Source: Bacteroidota bacterium (GTDB lineage: Bacteria > Bacteroidota > Bacteroidia > UKL13-3). From it: a stretch of 32,526 nucleotides of DNA. Numbering within the stretch: the first letter of the stretch is position 1; each line of letters starts with the position of its first letter. A program made the translations under genes and the position numbers. Below, piece by piece: positions 1 to 6,906 of this stretch. Below the pieces are notes generated by a model. The model did no database searches, was not told where the DNA came from, and saw only the letters and a program-made list of their open reading frames with translations. The stretch is taken from NCBI GenBank assembly GCA_034439655.1, contig JAWXAU010000126.1:1-32526 (forward strand). The letters run 5' to 3'.

Positions 1-137
1 AAAGAAAGGGACTAATCCCCCCGCATCCCGATAATTATCGGGATTAAGCGGGGCTTTCGGGATGTAGTTCGGCATTACCATTCTACAAACTAATCCGCCA
101 CAGGCGGAGAACTATTATAGGTTAAGAATTGGTATAA
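1..137. repeat. MITE-like dispersed repeat, copy A (cut by window edge)
   Basis: Shares long blocks with four other places in the window (near 5666, 5850, 24516 in reverse, and 32278). It contains the perfect palindrome ATCCCGATAATTATCGGGAT at 25-44 inside an outer stem CCCCGC/GCGGGG (19-24 with 48-53), then the block with TCCGCCACAGGCGGA (94-108), and ends in GGTATAA at 131-137. The outer end with TTATACCGAAAC lies before base 1. No coding potential is seen; it lies downstream of the response regulator gene and its hairpins could act as a terminator (inference). Confidence 0.8.
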
Positions 138-197
138 GAAAATTGAAAAGAAGTTAGTGAAAACAAAAACAGATGGCTGTCGTTAATTATCGTGTGC

Positions 198-881
198 TTA
201 CTTATCAAACTTATATCCGACACCTTTTACGGTGCCAATATAATCATCGCCAAGTTTTTCACGAATTTTGCGAACATGCACATCAATGGTGCGGTCAATA
301 ACCAGTACATCATCGCCCCATATTTTTTCCAAAATAGTTTCGCGGTTGAATACTTTCCCTGGCTTGGACGCTAATAGATATAATAGTTCGAATTCTTTGC
401 GTGCCAATTGGATTTTTTCGAGACCACGAAATACCATAAACTGTTCGCGGTCTATTAATATATCTCCAACTGTAAGCGTTTCCGATTCTTTAAGCGTGCT
501 TTTGCGGCGAAGAATGGCTTTAAGTCTGCTTAGTAGCAACCGTGGTTTGATAGGTTTGGCCACATAGTCATCAGCACCGGCATTGAATCCACTAATCTCA
601 GAATACTCTTCGCTACGGGCTGTTAGGAATACGATGAAATTTCCTTTCATTTCGGGAAGTTCACGCAGTTGAATGCAGGTTTCAATTCCATCTTGAATAG
701 GCATCATCACATCTAACAGTACTAAATCGGGATTAAATACTTTGGCTTTCTCCACAGCTTCTTTGCCATTGGCAGCTGTTTCCACTCTATAGCCATCTTT
801 AATGAGATTGTATGAAATAAATTCAACAATGTCTGGTTCATCATCTACCACCAATATTTTATGGCTTGTATTATTACTCAT
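198..881 (-). CDS. OmpR/PhoB-family response regulator transcription factor
   Basis: A two-domain response regulator of 227 residues from the ATG at 881. The receiver domain (about 7-120) has the acidic pocket D13-D14, phosphoacceptor D57 in LVLLDVMMP, switch T87 and K109 before proline. The C-terminal part (about 135-227) is a winged-helix DNA-binding domain, ending in the typical VGYKF. An in-frame TTG seven codons upstream (902) gives an Asn/Gln-rich extension; the ATG is preferred because it starts close to the receiver fold. The domain order is that of PhoB. No histidine kinase gene adjoins it, so its partner is elsewhere or outside the window. Upstream lie three exact GTTACGT repeats at 11-bp spacing, suggesting autoregulation by an OmpR-type dimer. 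A link to phosphate is inferred from those sites and from the nearby porin O/P gene. Confidence 0.93.
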   Translation of the reverse strand: MSNNTSHKILVVDDEPDIVEFISYNLIKDGYRVETAANGKEAVEKAKVFNPDLVLLDVMMPIQDGIETCIQLRELPEMKGNFIVFLTARSEEYSEISGFNAGADDYVAKPIKPRLLLSRLKAILRRKSTLKESETLTVGDILIDREQFMVFRGLEKIQLARKEFELLYLLASKPGKVFNRETILEKIWGDDVLVIDRTIDVHVRKIREKLGDDYIGTVKGVGYKFDK

Positions 882-928
882 ATTATTATTTTGTTGCTGC
901 AATATTATTATAATAATTTGACTAGCGT

Positions 929-968
929 GTTACGTGTGAGTTACGTGTGAGTTACGTTTGTGTTATGC
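929..968 (-). promoter_or_regulatory. 11-bp-period direct repeats (Pho-box-like array 1)
   Basis: Read on the plus strand, GTTACGT occurs at 929, 940 and 951, with a decayed GTTATGC at 962, separated by 4-bp spacers (GTGA twice). In the sense of the response regulator gene this is TAAC-N7-TAAC-N7-TAAC, about 48 bp upstream of its ATG. A 7-bp half-site plus 4-bp spacer is the known geometry of PhoB/OmpR-type sites. That this regulator binds here is inference. Confidence 0.65.
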
Positions 969-1109
969 GTTAAAAAAGCTTGTCCAAGAGCAGATTTTCA
1001 CTAGCTAAAAAGGCGAGCCTCGGTATTAGAGAGTATATAATACACCTCTGCAAACTTACAATAATTTCGTCAAGATTTTTTTTTAAATATTGAAGTCCTG
1101 TTCATATTT

Positions 1110-1175
1110 TCATAATCAACTAATAACGCTATGATAACCCCATGCCAATAGTGTGATAACGCTATGATAATTATT
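1110..1175 (+). promoter_or_regulatory. 11-bp-period direct repeats (Pho-box-like array 2)
   Basis: Six consecutive 11-bp units begin TCATAA, TAATAA, TGATAA, TGCCAA, TGATAA and TGATAA at 1110, 1121, 1132, 1143, 1154 and 1165. A 15-bp exact repeat ATAACGCTATGATAA (1123 and 1156) is part of it. The last unit abuts TTATTTTG (1171-1178), a one-mismatch match to the Bacteroidota -7 element TAnnTTTG, about 50 bp before the ATG at 1228. The position fits an activator site for the secreted-protein gene. Confidence 0.6.
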
Positions 1176-1227
1176 TTGCAGCACCAAATAAGGCAAATAA
1201 AAAAACACAAAAACATAATTTATCAAA

Positions 1228-3135
1228 ATGAAAAAACGCAAATTACTTACGCTTGCTACAATCCTGTGCATGGGATTATCGGCACTTGTTACCAATGCAC
1301 AAATTACTGTTGTTACTATACAAGATAGTATAAGCACCGACACCAAATGGGCCTGCGATAAACAATACCTGCTAAAAGGGTATATATATGTAACGGCAGG
1401 AGCTACTCTCACAATAGACCCTGGTACTATTATTAAAGGCGATAAAAACAGTAAAGGCACTTTAATTATTGAACGTGGTGCTAAAATTATGGCTGCAGGT
1501 ACACTTGCAAATCCAATTGTTTTTACCAGTAATCAAGCGGCAGGCAACCGCAGTTATGGTGATTGGGGTGGTTTAGTTATTTGTGGAAGTGCACCTACCA
1601 ATTGGATTGCAGGACAAGGCCAGGTAGAAGGTGGTCCACGTAGTTTATACGGTGGTACTAATGCACAAGACAATTCAGGTATCTTAACTTTTGTACGTCT
1701 TGAATTTGGCGGCATAGCTTTTTCACCCAATAATGAGGTGAACGGACTTACACTATGTGGTGTGGGAGAAGCTACTACAATTCACCATATACAAGTATCA
1801 TACTGTGGTGATGATAGCTATGAGTGGTTTGGCGGAAATGTAAATGCCAAATACTTGGTATCATATCGCTGCTGGGACGATGATTTTGACAATGATGTTG
1901 CCTACAAAGGCAAAAACCAATTTTTAGTATCCATGCGTGACCCTTATGCTGCTGACCAATCGGGAAGTAAATGTTTTGAGAGTGATAGTTATCTAAGTGG
2001 AACCAAAACAGGTTTAAGTGGCGACACTAGTGGGCTTAATCGTTCCATATATGCAAATGTAACTGCTGTAGGACCGCTAGTTAGCCCAACGTCTACCGCT
2101 TATGATCCTCAATTTATAGCTGCCGCCCATATAAGAAGAGGCAGCAGTATGAGCATCCTGAATAGTTTGCTTATAGGATATCCTGCTGGAATATTAATTG
2201 ATGAATCATCATCTTCCTTTGGCTCAACTGTAGCCAATCTGCAAGACTCATTATTAGAAATTGCAGGAGTAGTAATTGCAGGAATTCCATCAGGAGGAAG
2301 CCCTGCACAAAAAGAAGTAATGTATGTGGTAAATGGTGCCCGTAACTTAACACCTACCAATACAAGTGCTGATACTGTTACTGGCAACCCATTTGCACCT
2401 TATGATGGCCCATTCTCGTGGTTCAACAACAAAAGTCATCGCAATAAAATATATGCAAATGCTCAAAATGGTTTAAAACTTCAAAGCCCATTCAACTTGG
2501 TGAATCCCAATTTTGTACCCACAAGTAGTTCGGCTATATGCTACAACAGCAAAGGGCTGCCTTCCTATATGACCGATAAGTCGCATTTTGCTACTACTGA
2601 CCCTTTCAGTAATGGAAAAACCTATCCCTTCAATGCTACTAAACCAATCAATACCGATACCTCTAATTGGTTTGCTAATTATAATGCCCCCGATTTAGTT
2701 CCATCTACTAGCCCTAAATTATCAGATCCATTCTTTGATAAAGTAAACTATTTAGGTGCGTTTTCTGGCACGCAAACCACTAGCGACGACTGGACTAAAG
2801 GCTGGTGCAACTTTGACCCTGTAAATACTGATTATTCTGGTGTATGCAATAAATTAAGTATCACAAAAGTAAACAATACTTTTACTGCACATGTATTCCC
2901 CAATCCTGCTCACGACTATACTACTATCTCAATATCACTTACCATCAGTGCTGATGTTATGAGTAATCTATATGATGTAACAGGCAAATTGGTTTATAGT
3001 ACTGGCAAACAAAATATGGGTGCTGGTCAAAATTATATCATTGTAAATACTGCTCAGCTTCCCGAAGGTATCTATTATAATAATATTACCAGTGGAAACA
3101 CCACTATTACCAATAAAATTGTAGTAGTTAAATAA
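1228..3135 (+). CDS. T9SS type A sorting-domain secreted protein
   Basis: A 635-residue exported protein. Residues 1-24 form a signal peptide ending at NAQ. The body (about 25-540) resembles the right-handed beta-helix-like secreted proteins common in Bacteroidota, with stretches such as GATLTIDPGTIIKG and GDWGGLVICGSAP; no catalytic motif is evident. The last about 80 residues are a type A sorting domain: FPNPAHDYTT, a YDVTGKLV strand and a LPEGIYY loop, ending in a KIVVVK-type tail. It should cross the outer membrane through the T9SS and be released or anchored. The gene has its own upstream control region with the 11-bp-period array and is followed by a hairpin terminator. Its function is unknown; membership in the same regulon as the divergent regulator is inferred. 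Confidence 0.9.
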   Translation: MKKRKLLTLATILCMGLSALVTNAQITVVTIQDSISTDTKWACDKQYLLKGYIYVTAGATLTIDPGTIIKGDKNSKGTLIIERGAKIMAAGTLANPIVFTSNQAAGNRSYGDWGGLVICGSAPTNWIAGQGQVEGGPRSLYGGTNAQDNSGILTFVRLEFGGIAFSPNNEVNGLTLCGVGEATTIHHIQVSYCGDDSYEWFGGNVNAKYLVSYRCWDDDFDNDVAYKGKNQFLVSMRDPYAADQSGSKCFESDSYLSGTKTGLSGDTSGLNRSIYANVTAVGPLVSPTSTAYDPQFIAAAHIRRGSSMSILNSLLIGYPAGILIDESSSSFGSTVANLQDSLLEIAGVVIAGIPSGGSPAQKEVMYVVNGARNLTPTNTSADTVTGNPFAPYDGPFSWFNNKSHRNKIYANAQNGLKLQSPFNLVNPNFVPTSSSAICYNSKGLPSYMTDKSHFATTDPFSNGKTYPFNATKPINTDTSNWFANYNAPDLVPSTSPKLSDPFFDKVNYLGAFSGTQTTSDDWTKGWCNFDPVNTDYSGVCNKLSITKVNNTFTAHVFPNPAHDYTTISISLTISADVMSNLYDVTGKLVYSTGKQNMGAGQNYIIVNTAQLPEGIYYNNITSGNTTITNKIVVVK

Positions 3136-3154
3136 AATTAATTGTCTTTTGAAT

Positions 3155-3186
3155 AAAAAAGTCCCTCATAAACGAGGGACTTTTTT
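3155..3186 (+). terminator. Rho-independent terminator
   Basis: GTCCCTC (3161-3167) pairs with GAGGGAC (3174-3180) across a 6-nt loop, flanked by A6 and T6, so it can work in both directions. It starts 20 bp after the stop codon of the T9SS protein gene. Confidence 0.9.
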
Positions 3187-3328
3187 GTTATATATAACAC
3201 TATCATATCAATCATGAAATATAATTATTAGATTAAGCATAAATGTAATCAAGACAAAATAGCCCACCGATACCGTTGTTGTGTGTCCACACATTCCGAT
3301 AGCTGTCGGGATTATTTTGATTAAATAA

Positions 3329-3579
3329 TTATTCCACAATAACCTTAACCTTTTCGTTTCCTATGGAAAGTATATATAATCCCTTAGGTAAAAAACAAAC
3401 TGATAAACTATATAATGCTTCTCCGTTAGTAAAAGTATCCGCCGCGGCGGATACTTTCTTACCTAACATATCATATATAACGACATTAGTTTTTGAAGGA
3501 GGTAAGCCGTTTATATATATAATCTTTAGCCCGTAAATGCAATACCCATAAAACATATAATTAAGGTTAGCTTTTTCAT
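3329..3579 (-). pseudogene. Internally deleted T9SS protein: signal peptide joined to sorting domain
   Basis: From the ATG at 3579 the frame reads a short signal peptide (MKKLTLIICFMGIAFTG) and then stops. In another frame the remaining sequence encodes a T9SS type A sorting-domain tail: NVVIYDMLGKKV, then LPKGLYILSIG and KVKVIVE at 3329. The body of a secreted protein therefore appears to be missing, leaving the two ends almost fused and frameshifted. A perfect 26-bp palindrome built on CCGCCGCGGCGG (3432-3457) sits within the tail and is read in frame as alanines between KKVS and DTF. I call this a pseudogene; a functional 75-residue protein is unlikely because it lacks an export signal in frame. 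Confidence 0.75.
3432..3457. repeat. Perfect 26-bp palindrome with CCGCCGCGGCGG core
   Basis: The core at 3439-3450 is flanked by AAAGTAT on one side and its complement ATACTTT on the other, giving a fully self-complementary 26-mer. The same core recurs at 16373, 27489, 27578, 27616 and 32211. It is far more GC-rich than its surroundings and lies inside a decayed coding sequence. Confidence 0.85.
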
Positions 3580-3649
3580 GGTCACTGTTCTTTAGTTTAA
3601 TTCATCATTCCTCCCTCCAATTAGAGAGAGGTCAAATGGATATCTGTCT

Positions 3650-3829
3650 TTATTGCACAATCAATTTCACGGTCTTGCTTCCAACAGGTGTTTGCAATCG
3701 TAGCCAGTACATTCCTTTTGCAAGTTCAAAGGTATAACCAATTTTATAATTTCCTGCTTCTTGTTCACTGATATTTGCAATATCAGCCACTTTCATTCCG
3801 AGGGAATTTTGCAGACTTAAGTTCACACC
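3650..3829 (-). pseudogene. Remnant of a T9SS sorting domain
   Basis: The minus strand reads an open stretch without a start codon: SLQNSLGMKVADI, then FELAKGMYWLRLQTP and KTVKLIVQ followed by a stop. This is the pattern of a T9SS type A C-terminal domain (strand, LG.kV turn, L..G.Y.lr, K.v.v end). The upstream part of the gene is gone; the open stretch ends at the inverted repeat at 3821-3870. It is a second, independent secreted-protein tail next to the one at 3329-3579. Confidence 0.65.
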
Positions 3830-3870
3830 TTTATATAATCACAACTCATTAATAAAAAAGAGGTGTGAAC
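3821..3870. repeat. 10-bp inverted repeat, 30-bp spacing
   Basis: GTTCACACCT (3821-3830) and AGGTGTGAAC (3861-3870) are perfect inverted copies around an AT-rich 30-bp centre. It marks the boundary where the sorting-domain remnant stops. A small hairpin CACCCC/GGGGTG follows at 3939-3955. The two may belong to a short insertion that split the remnant, but no second copy is present to test this. Confidence 0.55.
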
Positions 3871-3955
3871 TCTCCGACCTTTCTCTCAAAAAGCAGGTAG
3901 TGGAATACCCATACATGGAAGAATTGAAGAAAAGAACACACCCCTGAGCGGGGTG

Positions 3956-4067
3956 CATTCAGTTCAACAAGACAGCCTGCATTGTAAATTTCCAGTTTAG
4001 CTTTTTGACCGTTTTGTTTTAAAGAACGCTTAATATTTTTTGATACTAATATTTTATTTCGTGGCAA
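3956..4067 (-). pseudogene. Possible further T9SS-tail remnant
   Basis: A minus-strand stretch reads KAKLEIYNAGCLVELNA preceded by basic residues. The piece LEIYNAGCLVE resembles the first strand and turn of a T9SS sorting domain (v.iYna.G.lv). It could be the front half of the domain whose second half is at 3650-3829, interrupted by about 100 bp of hairpin-rich DNA. The match is short and no start is convincing. Confidence 0.35.
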
Positions 4068-4069
4068 AA

Positions 4070-4311
4070 CAAAAGGATAAGAAACAAGTAAAATGTGAAA
4101 ATTAGGGATTTCCCTAGTATGATACCTAAGGAAAACCCCACATCTATCTCACTTACCTGCCGCAATATCGTAGAATTAAATAATGACAGTGGTCTAATGA
4201 CCTAAATGAAGTTGAGAAAAAACCTCACGGCATCTGTTCGTAATGATCTCGACTGCAAGTGAGACAACCACTGGCTTTAGGCTTCTATTATGTTCGGAGT
4301 ATGTATATACT
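4070..4311. other. Gene-free stretch with interleaved inverted repeats
   Basis: No coding sequence is seen. TAGGGA/TCCCTA form a tight palindrome at 4103-4116. TCTCACTT (4147-4154) is complementary to AAGTGAGA (4257-4264), and a CAGTGGT near 4186-4192 to an ACCACTG near 4267-4273; the two pairings interleave as in a pseudoknot. It lies downstream of the porin gene stop. No known RNA family is recognised. Confidence 0.35.
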
Positions 4312-5532
4312 TTAAAAATTTATTTGTGCCTGTAATCTCAAAAGGTTTCCTTTTTGAAAATTAGATTGCTTACCATAATCTTCAAATCTTCTTTCTGATA
4401 TTGTGTAAATAGCAACCAACTCAAATTGCTTAACAGGCTGCCATTCTATGCCAAATTCTAGGTCATTCACTTTATAACTTCTTGCATCTTTTTCATGTTT
4501 TTTTCCTCCATCATAATATTGGTATTTAACGAACGGCATAATTACTTGATTTTTTAAAACTATATTGTACATCATTTGCACATAACCACCTTTTAAATCT
4601 CTCACTTCTATTGAGTCTGTAACCTTGTTAAACTCTGGACCTTTACCAACATTATATTCGGCTTGTATTCCAAATGGTTTTGGGTACACTATAAAAGATG
4701 CTGCAACCCGTTGGTCTAAGTAATTCAAATCTTTACTATATTTAACTCCAGTGCTCAGATTTGATTTGGTTAGCACAAACTTGCCTTTGTAAGCTTGAAT
4801 TCCTGTTTCAATAATCTGATTTTTGATTTTAAAAGGATAGGTAACTCTACCCACTATATGTGGTTCATTATTTAGTTCGGGATTGTTAGCTGTTTGTCCA
4901 TTGTATGCTCCCAAACCTATGATACCATAATCTCCAGACCCCTTTAATCCTGAGCGAACTAGTTCGCTAAATAATGCTCTTTTTTCTTTAGTTGCCCAGT
5001 AGAAAAACACCCCTAAATCTCGTTCATTAGATACGGCACTATTTAAAGCGTCATTACGGTCAAGTGCCAAACGATTTTGACTCGATTGCATATTTTCAAA
5101 TCCAAAAGGTACTTTACTTTGTCCTATTCTAAAACGAAATTCATTATCTTTATCCAATCCTATATCAAAGTATGCATCTCTAAGTTGTGCAAAATGCAAT
5201 TTATCACTTGTTGGGCTACTGGCAATATCAGGTTGAATATAAAAGTAAACCTGTTTGCTAATTTGTCCATAAAATATTATTCGCATTCGTCTTATAAAAA
5301 AACCTCCATCTTTACCCCAAGATTTGTCACATTGTTCGCATCCCAAATTCTCGTTGGTTTCAAGCAATCTATTATATCGTACTTGTGTGTAGCCTCGAAT
5401 TGAGAAGCTCTCGTACCATTTTTTTTCAACGTGCTTTTCTTTTTTAATACTGGTTGAATCAGCTTGTGCACTTACTTTTATTGAAGTGATACAAATTGTT
5501 AAAACTAAAATAAAGGGTATTAGATTTTTCAT
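4312..5532 (-). CDS. Porin O/P family outer-membrane channel
   Basis: A 406-residue outer-membrane beta-barrel of the phosphate-selective porin O and P family. Residues 1-22 are a signal peptide ending at VSAQ. The barrel starts at about 45 with FSIRGYTQVRYNR, followed by FFIRRMRIIFYGQI and YFYIQPDIA, the typical strand order of this family, and ends in an aromatic-terminated strand (RLQAQINF) as needed for BAM-dependent insertion. Family members in Proteobacteria (OprP/OprO) carry phosphate or pyrophosphate; many Bacteroidota homologues have unknown substrates. It is a single gene, with a perfect -7 element and two ATGTTAA repeats 11 bp apart upstream, so phosphate-starvation control is plausible. 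A cysteine pair (CEQC, about residues 65-68) in an early loop is unusual. Confidence 0.88.
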   Translation of the reverse strand: MKNLIPFILVLTICITSIKVSAQADSTSIKKEKHVEKKWYESFSIRGYTQVRYNRLLETNENLGCEQCDKSWGKDGGFFIRRMRIIFYGQISKQVYFYIQPDIASSPTSDKLHFAQLRDAYFDIGLDKDNEFRFRIGQSKVPFGFENMQSSQNRLALDRNDALNSAVSNERDLGVFFYWATKEKRALFSELVRSGLKGSGDYGIIGLGAYNGQTANNPELNNEPHIVGRVTYPFKIKNQIIETGIQAYKGKFVLTKSNLSTGVKYSKDLNYLDQRVAASFIVYPKPFGIQAEYNVGKGPEFNKVTDSIEVRDLKGGYVQMMYNIVLKNQVIMPFVKYQYYDGGKKHEKDARSYKVNDLEFGIEWQPVKQFELVAIYTISERRFEDYGKQSNFQKGNLLRLQAQINF

Positions 5533-5574
5533 TGTTAAATATTTATTACTATTAATTAAATGTTAATGTAACCG

Positions 5575-5582
5575 CAAAAGTA
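5575..5582 (-). promoter_or_regulatory. -7 promoter element of the porin gene
   Basis: On the minus strand the sequence is TACTTTTG, an exact match to the Bacteroidota -7 element TAnnTTTG, 43 bp before the ATG. No well-spaced TTG -33 element is seen, which would fit an activator-dependent promoter. Confidence 0.6.
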
Positions 5583-5612
5583 TATTAATCAATCATGAAT
5601 AATAAAACCAAA

Positions 5613-5645
5613 ACATTACTGTAATGTTAAATTTATGTTAAGTAG
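5613..5645 (-). promoter_or_regulatory. 11-bp-period direct repeats (Pho-box-like array 3)
   Basis: In the gene's sense the region carries TTAACAT-AAAT-TTAACAT (plus-strand 5624-5641), a 7-bp direct repeat with a 4-bp spacer, followed 11 bp later by a weaker TAATGT. The TAAC cores have the same period and the same orientation to the gene as the arrays at 929-968 and 1110-1175. The 7+4 layout matches the enterobacterial Pho box, whose half-site is CTGTCAT. Confidence 0.55.
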
Positions 5646-5665
5646 GATAAAGACCACCCATAACA

Positions 5666-5799
5666 TAATACCGAAACTCAATATATAGTAGTCCCAAAAA
5701 AAAGGGGTAATCCCGAATGCTTTCGGGATGTAGTTCGTCATTACCATTCTACAAACTAATCCGCCACAGGCGGAGAACCATTAATGCTTAAGAAATGTT
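5666..5799 (+). repeat. MITE-like dispersed repeat, copy B
   Basis: Begins TAATACCGAAACTC and ends near AAGAAATGTT. Inside are the palindrome TCCCGAATGCTTTCGGGA (5711-5728) and TCCGCCACAGGCGGA (5760-5774). The hexamer ATAACA flanks it on both sides (5660-5665 and 5800-5805), a candidate target-site duplication. It lies just upstream of the porin gene's array. Confidence 0.75.
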
Positions 5800-5847
5800 A
5801 TAACATTATAATATAATCGTTAATACTTTAATATTACTTGTATATAT

Positions 5848-5997
5848 AATAATACCGAAACTAAACATATAATCGTGCAAAGTAGGAGGAAAAGCCCCCG
5901 CAAGTTTGCGGGGCTTTGGGGATGTAATTCGGAATTTTCATTCTAAAAACTAATCAGCCTCAGGCAGAGAACTATTTTAGTTTAAAAATTTGTATAA
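5848..5997 (+). repeat. MITE-like dispersed repeat, copy C (diverged)
   Basis: Starts AATACCGAAACT and ends TTGTATAA like the other copies, but with many substitutions; the TCCGCC..GGCGGA motif has decayed to TCAGCCTCAGGCAGA. The central hairpin is replaced by CCCCGCAA-G-TTGCGGGG-type pairing (5896-5913) flanked by AAAG/CTTT, which could work as a terminator. It is probably an older copy than B and E. Confidence 0.65.
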
Positions 5998-6182
5998 AAC
6001 ATTTTATCAAAACATGTTGTCAAATAAAATCAGCATTGATTCCTTCATAGAATTTGAATAATTGTACTACCATAATTGAGATTTTCTAAATACGCCTATT
6101 TCGCATTTCAATAATATTCTCGTGAAAAAGATACCCCGATAACGAGGGTGCCGCCCTGCTAATTTTCAAAATAATTTCACCC
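5998..6182. other. Gene-free stretch
   Basis: No open reading frame of note and no promoter element was recognised. An imperfect pairing around ACCCTTTCAGGGT (near 6179-6191) leads into the tandem repeat that follows. Confidence 0.4.
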
Positions 6183-6356
6183 TTTCAGGGTTGCAGGTTT
6201 ACTCTATTTTGTTCAGCTATAATACTATCATCCTTTCCGTGGTTGCAATATAAAAATACGATGATTATTATTATATAGCAATGTCATCTTTCCGTGATTG
6301 CAAAATAAAAAACGCTGACTATTGTTCTATAATAATGTCATCACTGTGAGATTGCT
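6183..6356. repeat. Tandem repeat, 51-55-bp units
   Basis: Units start at about 6183, 6234, 6289 and 6343. Each begins TTTC-C/A-G-T/G-GTTGCA and ends TATA-N3-T-TATCATC or TATAATAATGTCATC; the fourth is partial. Unit ends are conserved and centres vary. It lies between the bcp gene (minus, stop at 6434) and the porin region, with no gene in it. Function unknown. Confidence 0.7.
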
Positions 6357-6433
6357 TGTGGAATTTTGGGTAACTTATCGCACCAAACTAATTAGGTATT
6401 CTGAGCCACGAAATACATAAAATGCGTATCATA

Positions 6434-6880
6434 TTATATTAGTTGTGAAGCGTGATTCTTCGTATCCACTTTGTCAATTATTTGTTCTATAATACCTTTT
6501 TCGCTTATAACAAAAGTTGTTCGGTTGATGCCCATATACTTTCTGCCCCACATTGTTTTTTCTCCCCACACTCCATAATCTAGGGCAATGATATGCTCAG
6601 TGTCGGCTAGAAGCGAAAAAGGTAAATCATATTTCGCAATGAACTTGCTATGTTTCTTTTCGGTATCGGGGCTTATACCTAGTATTTCGTAAGCTAGGTT
6701 TTGGAAACGGGCATAATTATCACGTAAGTCGCAAGCCTCGGCAGTACATCCGGGGGTGTCATCTTTGGGATAGAAGTATAATACTAATTTTTTGCCTTTG
6801 TAATCAACCAATGAAATAGTTTCACCTTTTTCGTTGGTACTCTTAAATATGGGTGCTTTTTCCCCTATCGTTAATGCCAT
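6434..6880 (-). CDS. bcp: Thioredoxin-dependent thiol peroxidase (Bcp/PrxQ)
   Basis: A complete 148-residue atypical two-cysteine peroxiredoxin, which reduces hydroperoxides using thioredoxin. The active site is TPGCTAEACDLR: T42, peroxidatic C45 and resolving C50, the five-residue spacing characteristic of the Bcp/PrxQ class. KLVLYFYPKDDTPGC precedes it and the conserved GVWGEK..WGRKYMGI..TTFVI follows. It is cytoplasmic. The gene lies 26 bp after the receiver/coiled-coil gene in the same direction and is probably co-transcribed with it, coupling an oxidant defence enzyme to the signalling locus, though this may be mere adjacency. Confidence 0.96.
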   Translation of the reverse strand: MALTIGEKAPIFKSTNEKGETISLVDYKGKKLVLYFYPKDDTPGCTAEACDLRDNYARFQNLAYEILGISPDTEKKHSKFIAKYDLPFSLLADTEHIIALDYGVWGEKTMWGRKYMGINRTTFVISEKGIIEQIIDKVDTKNHASQLI

Positions 6881-6906
6881 GTAATTATAGATATTTGAAA
6901 GATGAA

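Noticed and set aside
198-902. TTG start at 902 for the response regulator
   Set aside because: It adds only a Gln/Asn-rich stretch and would put the start codon on the possible -7 element; the ATG at 881 precedes the receiver domain directly.
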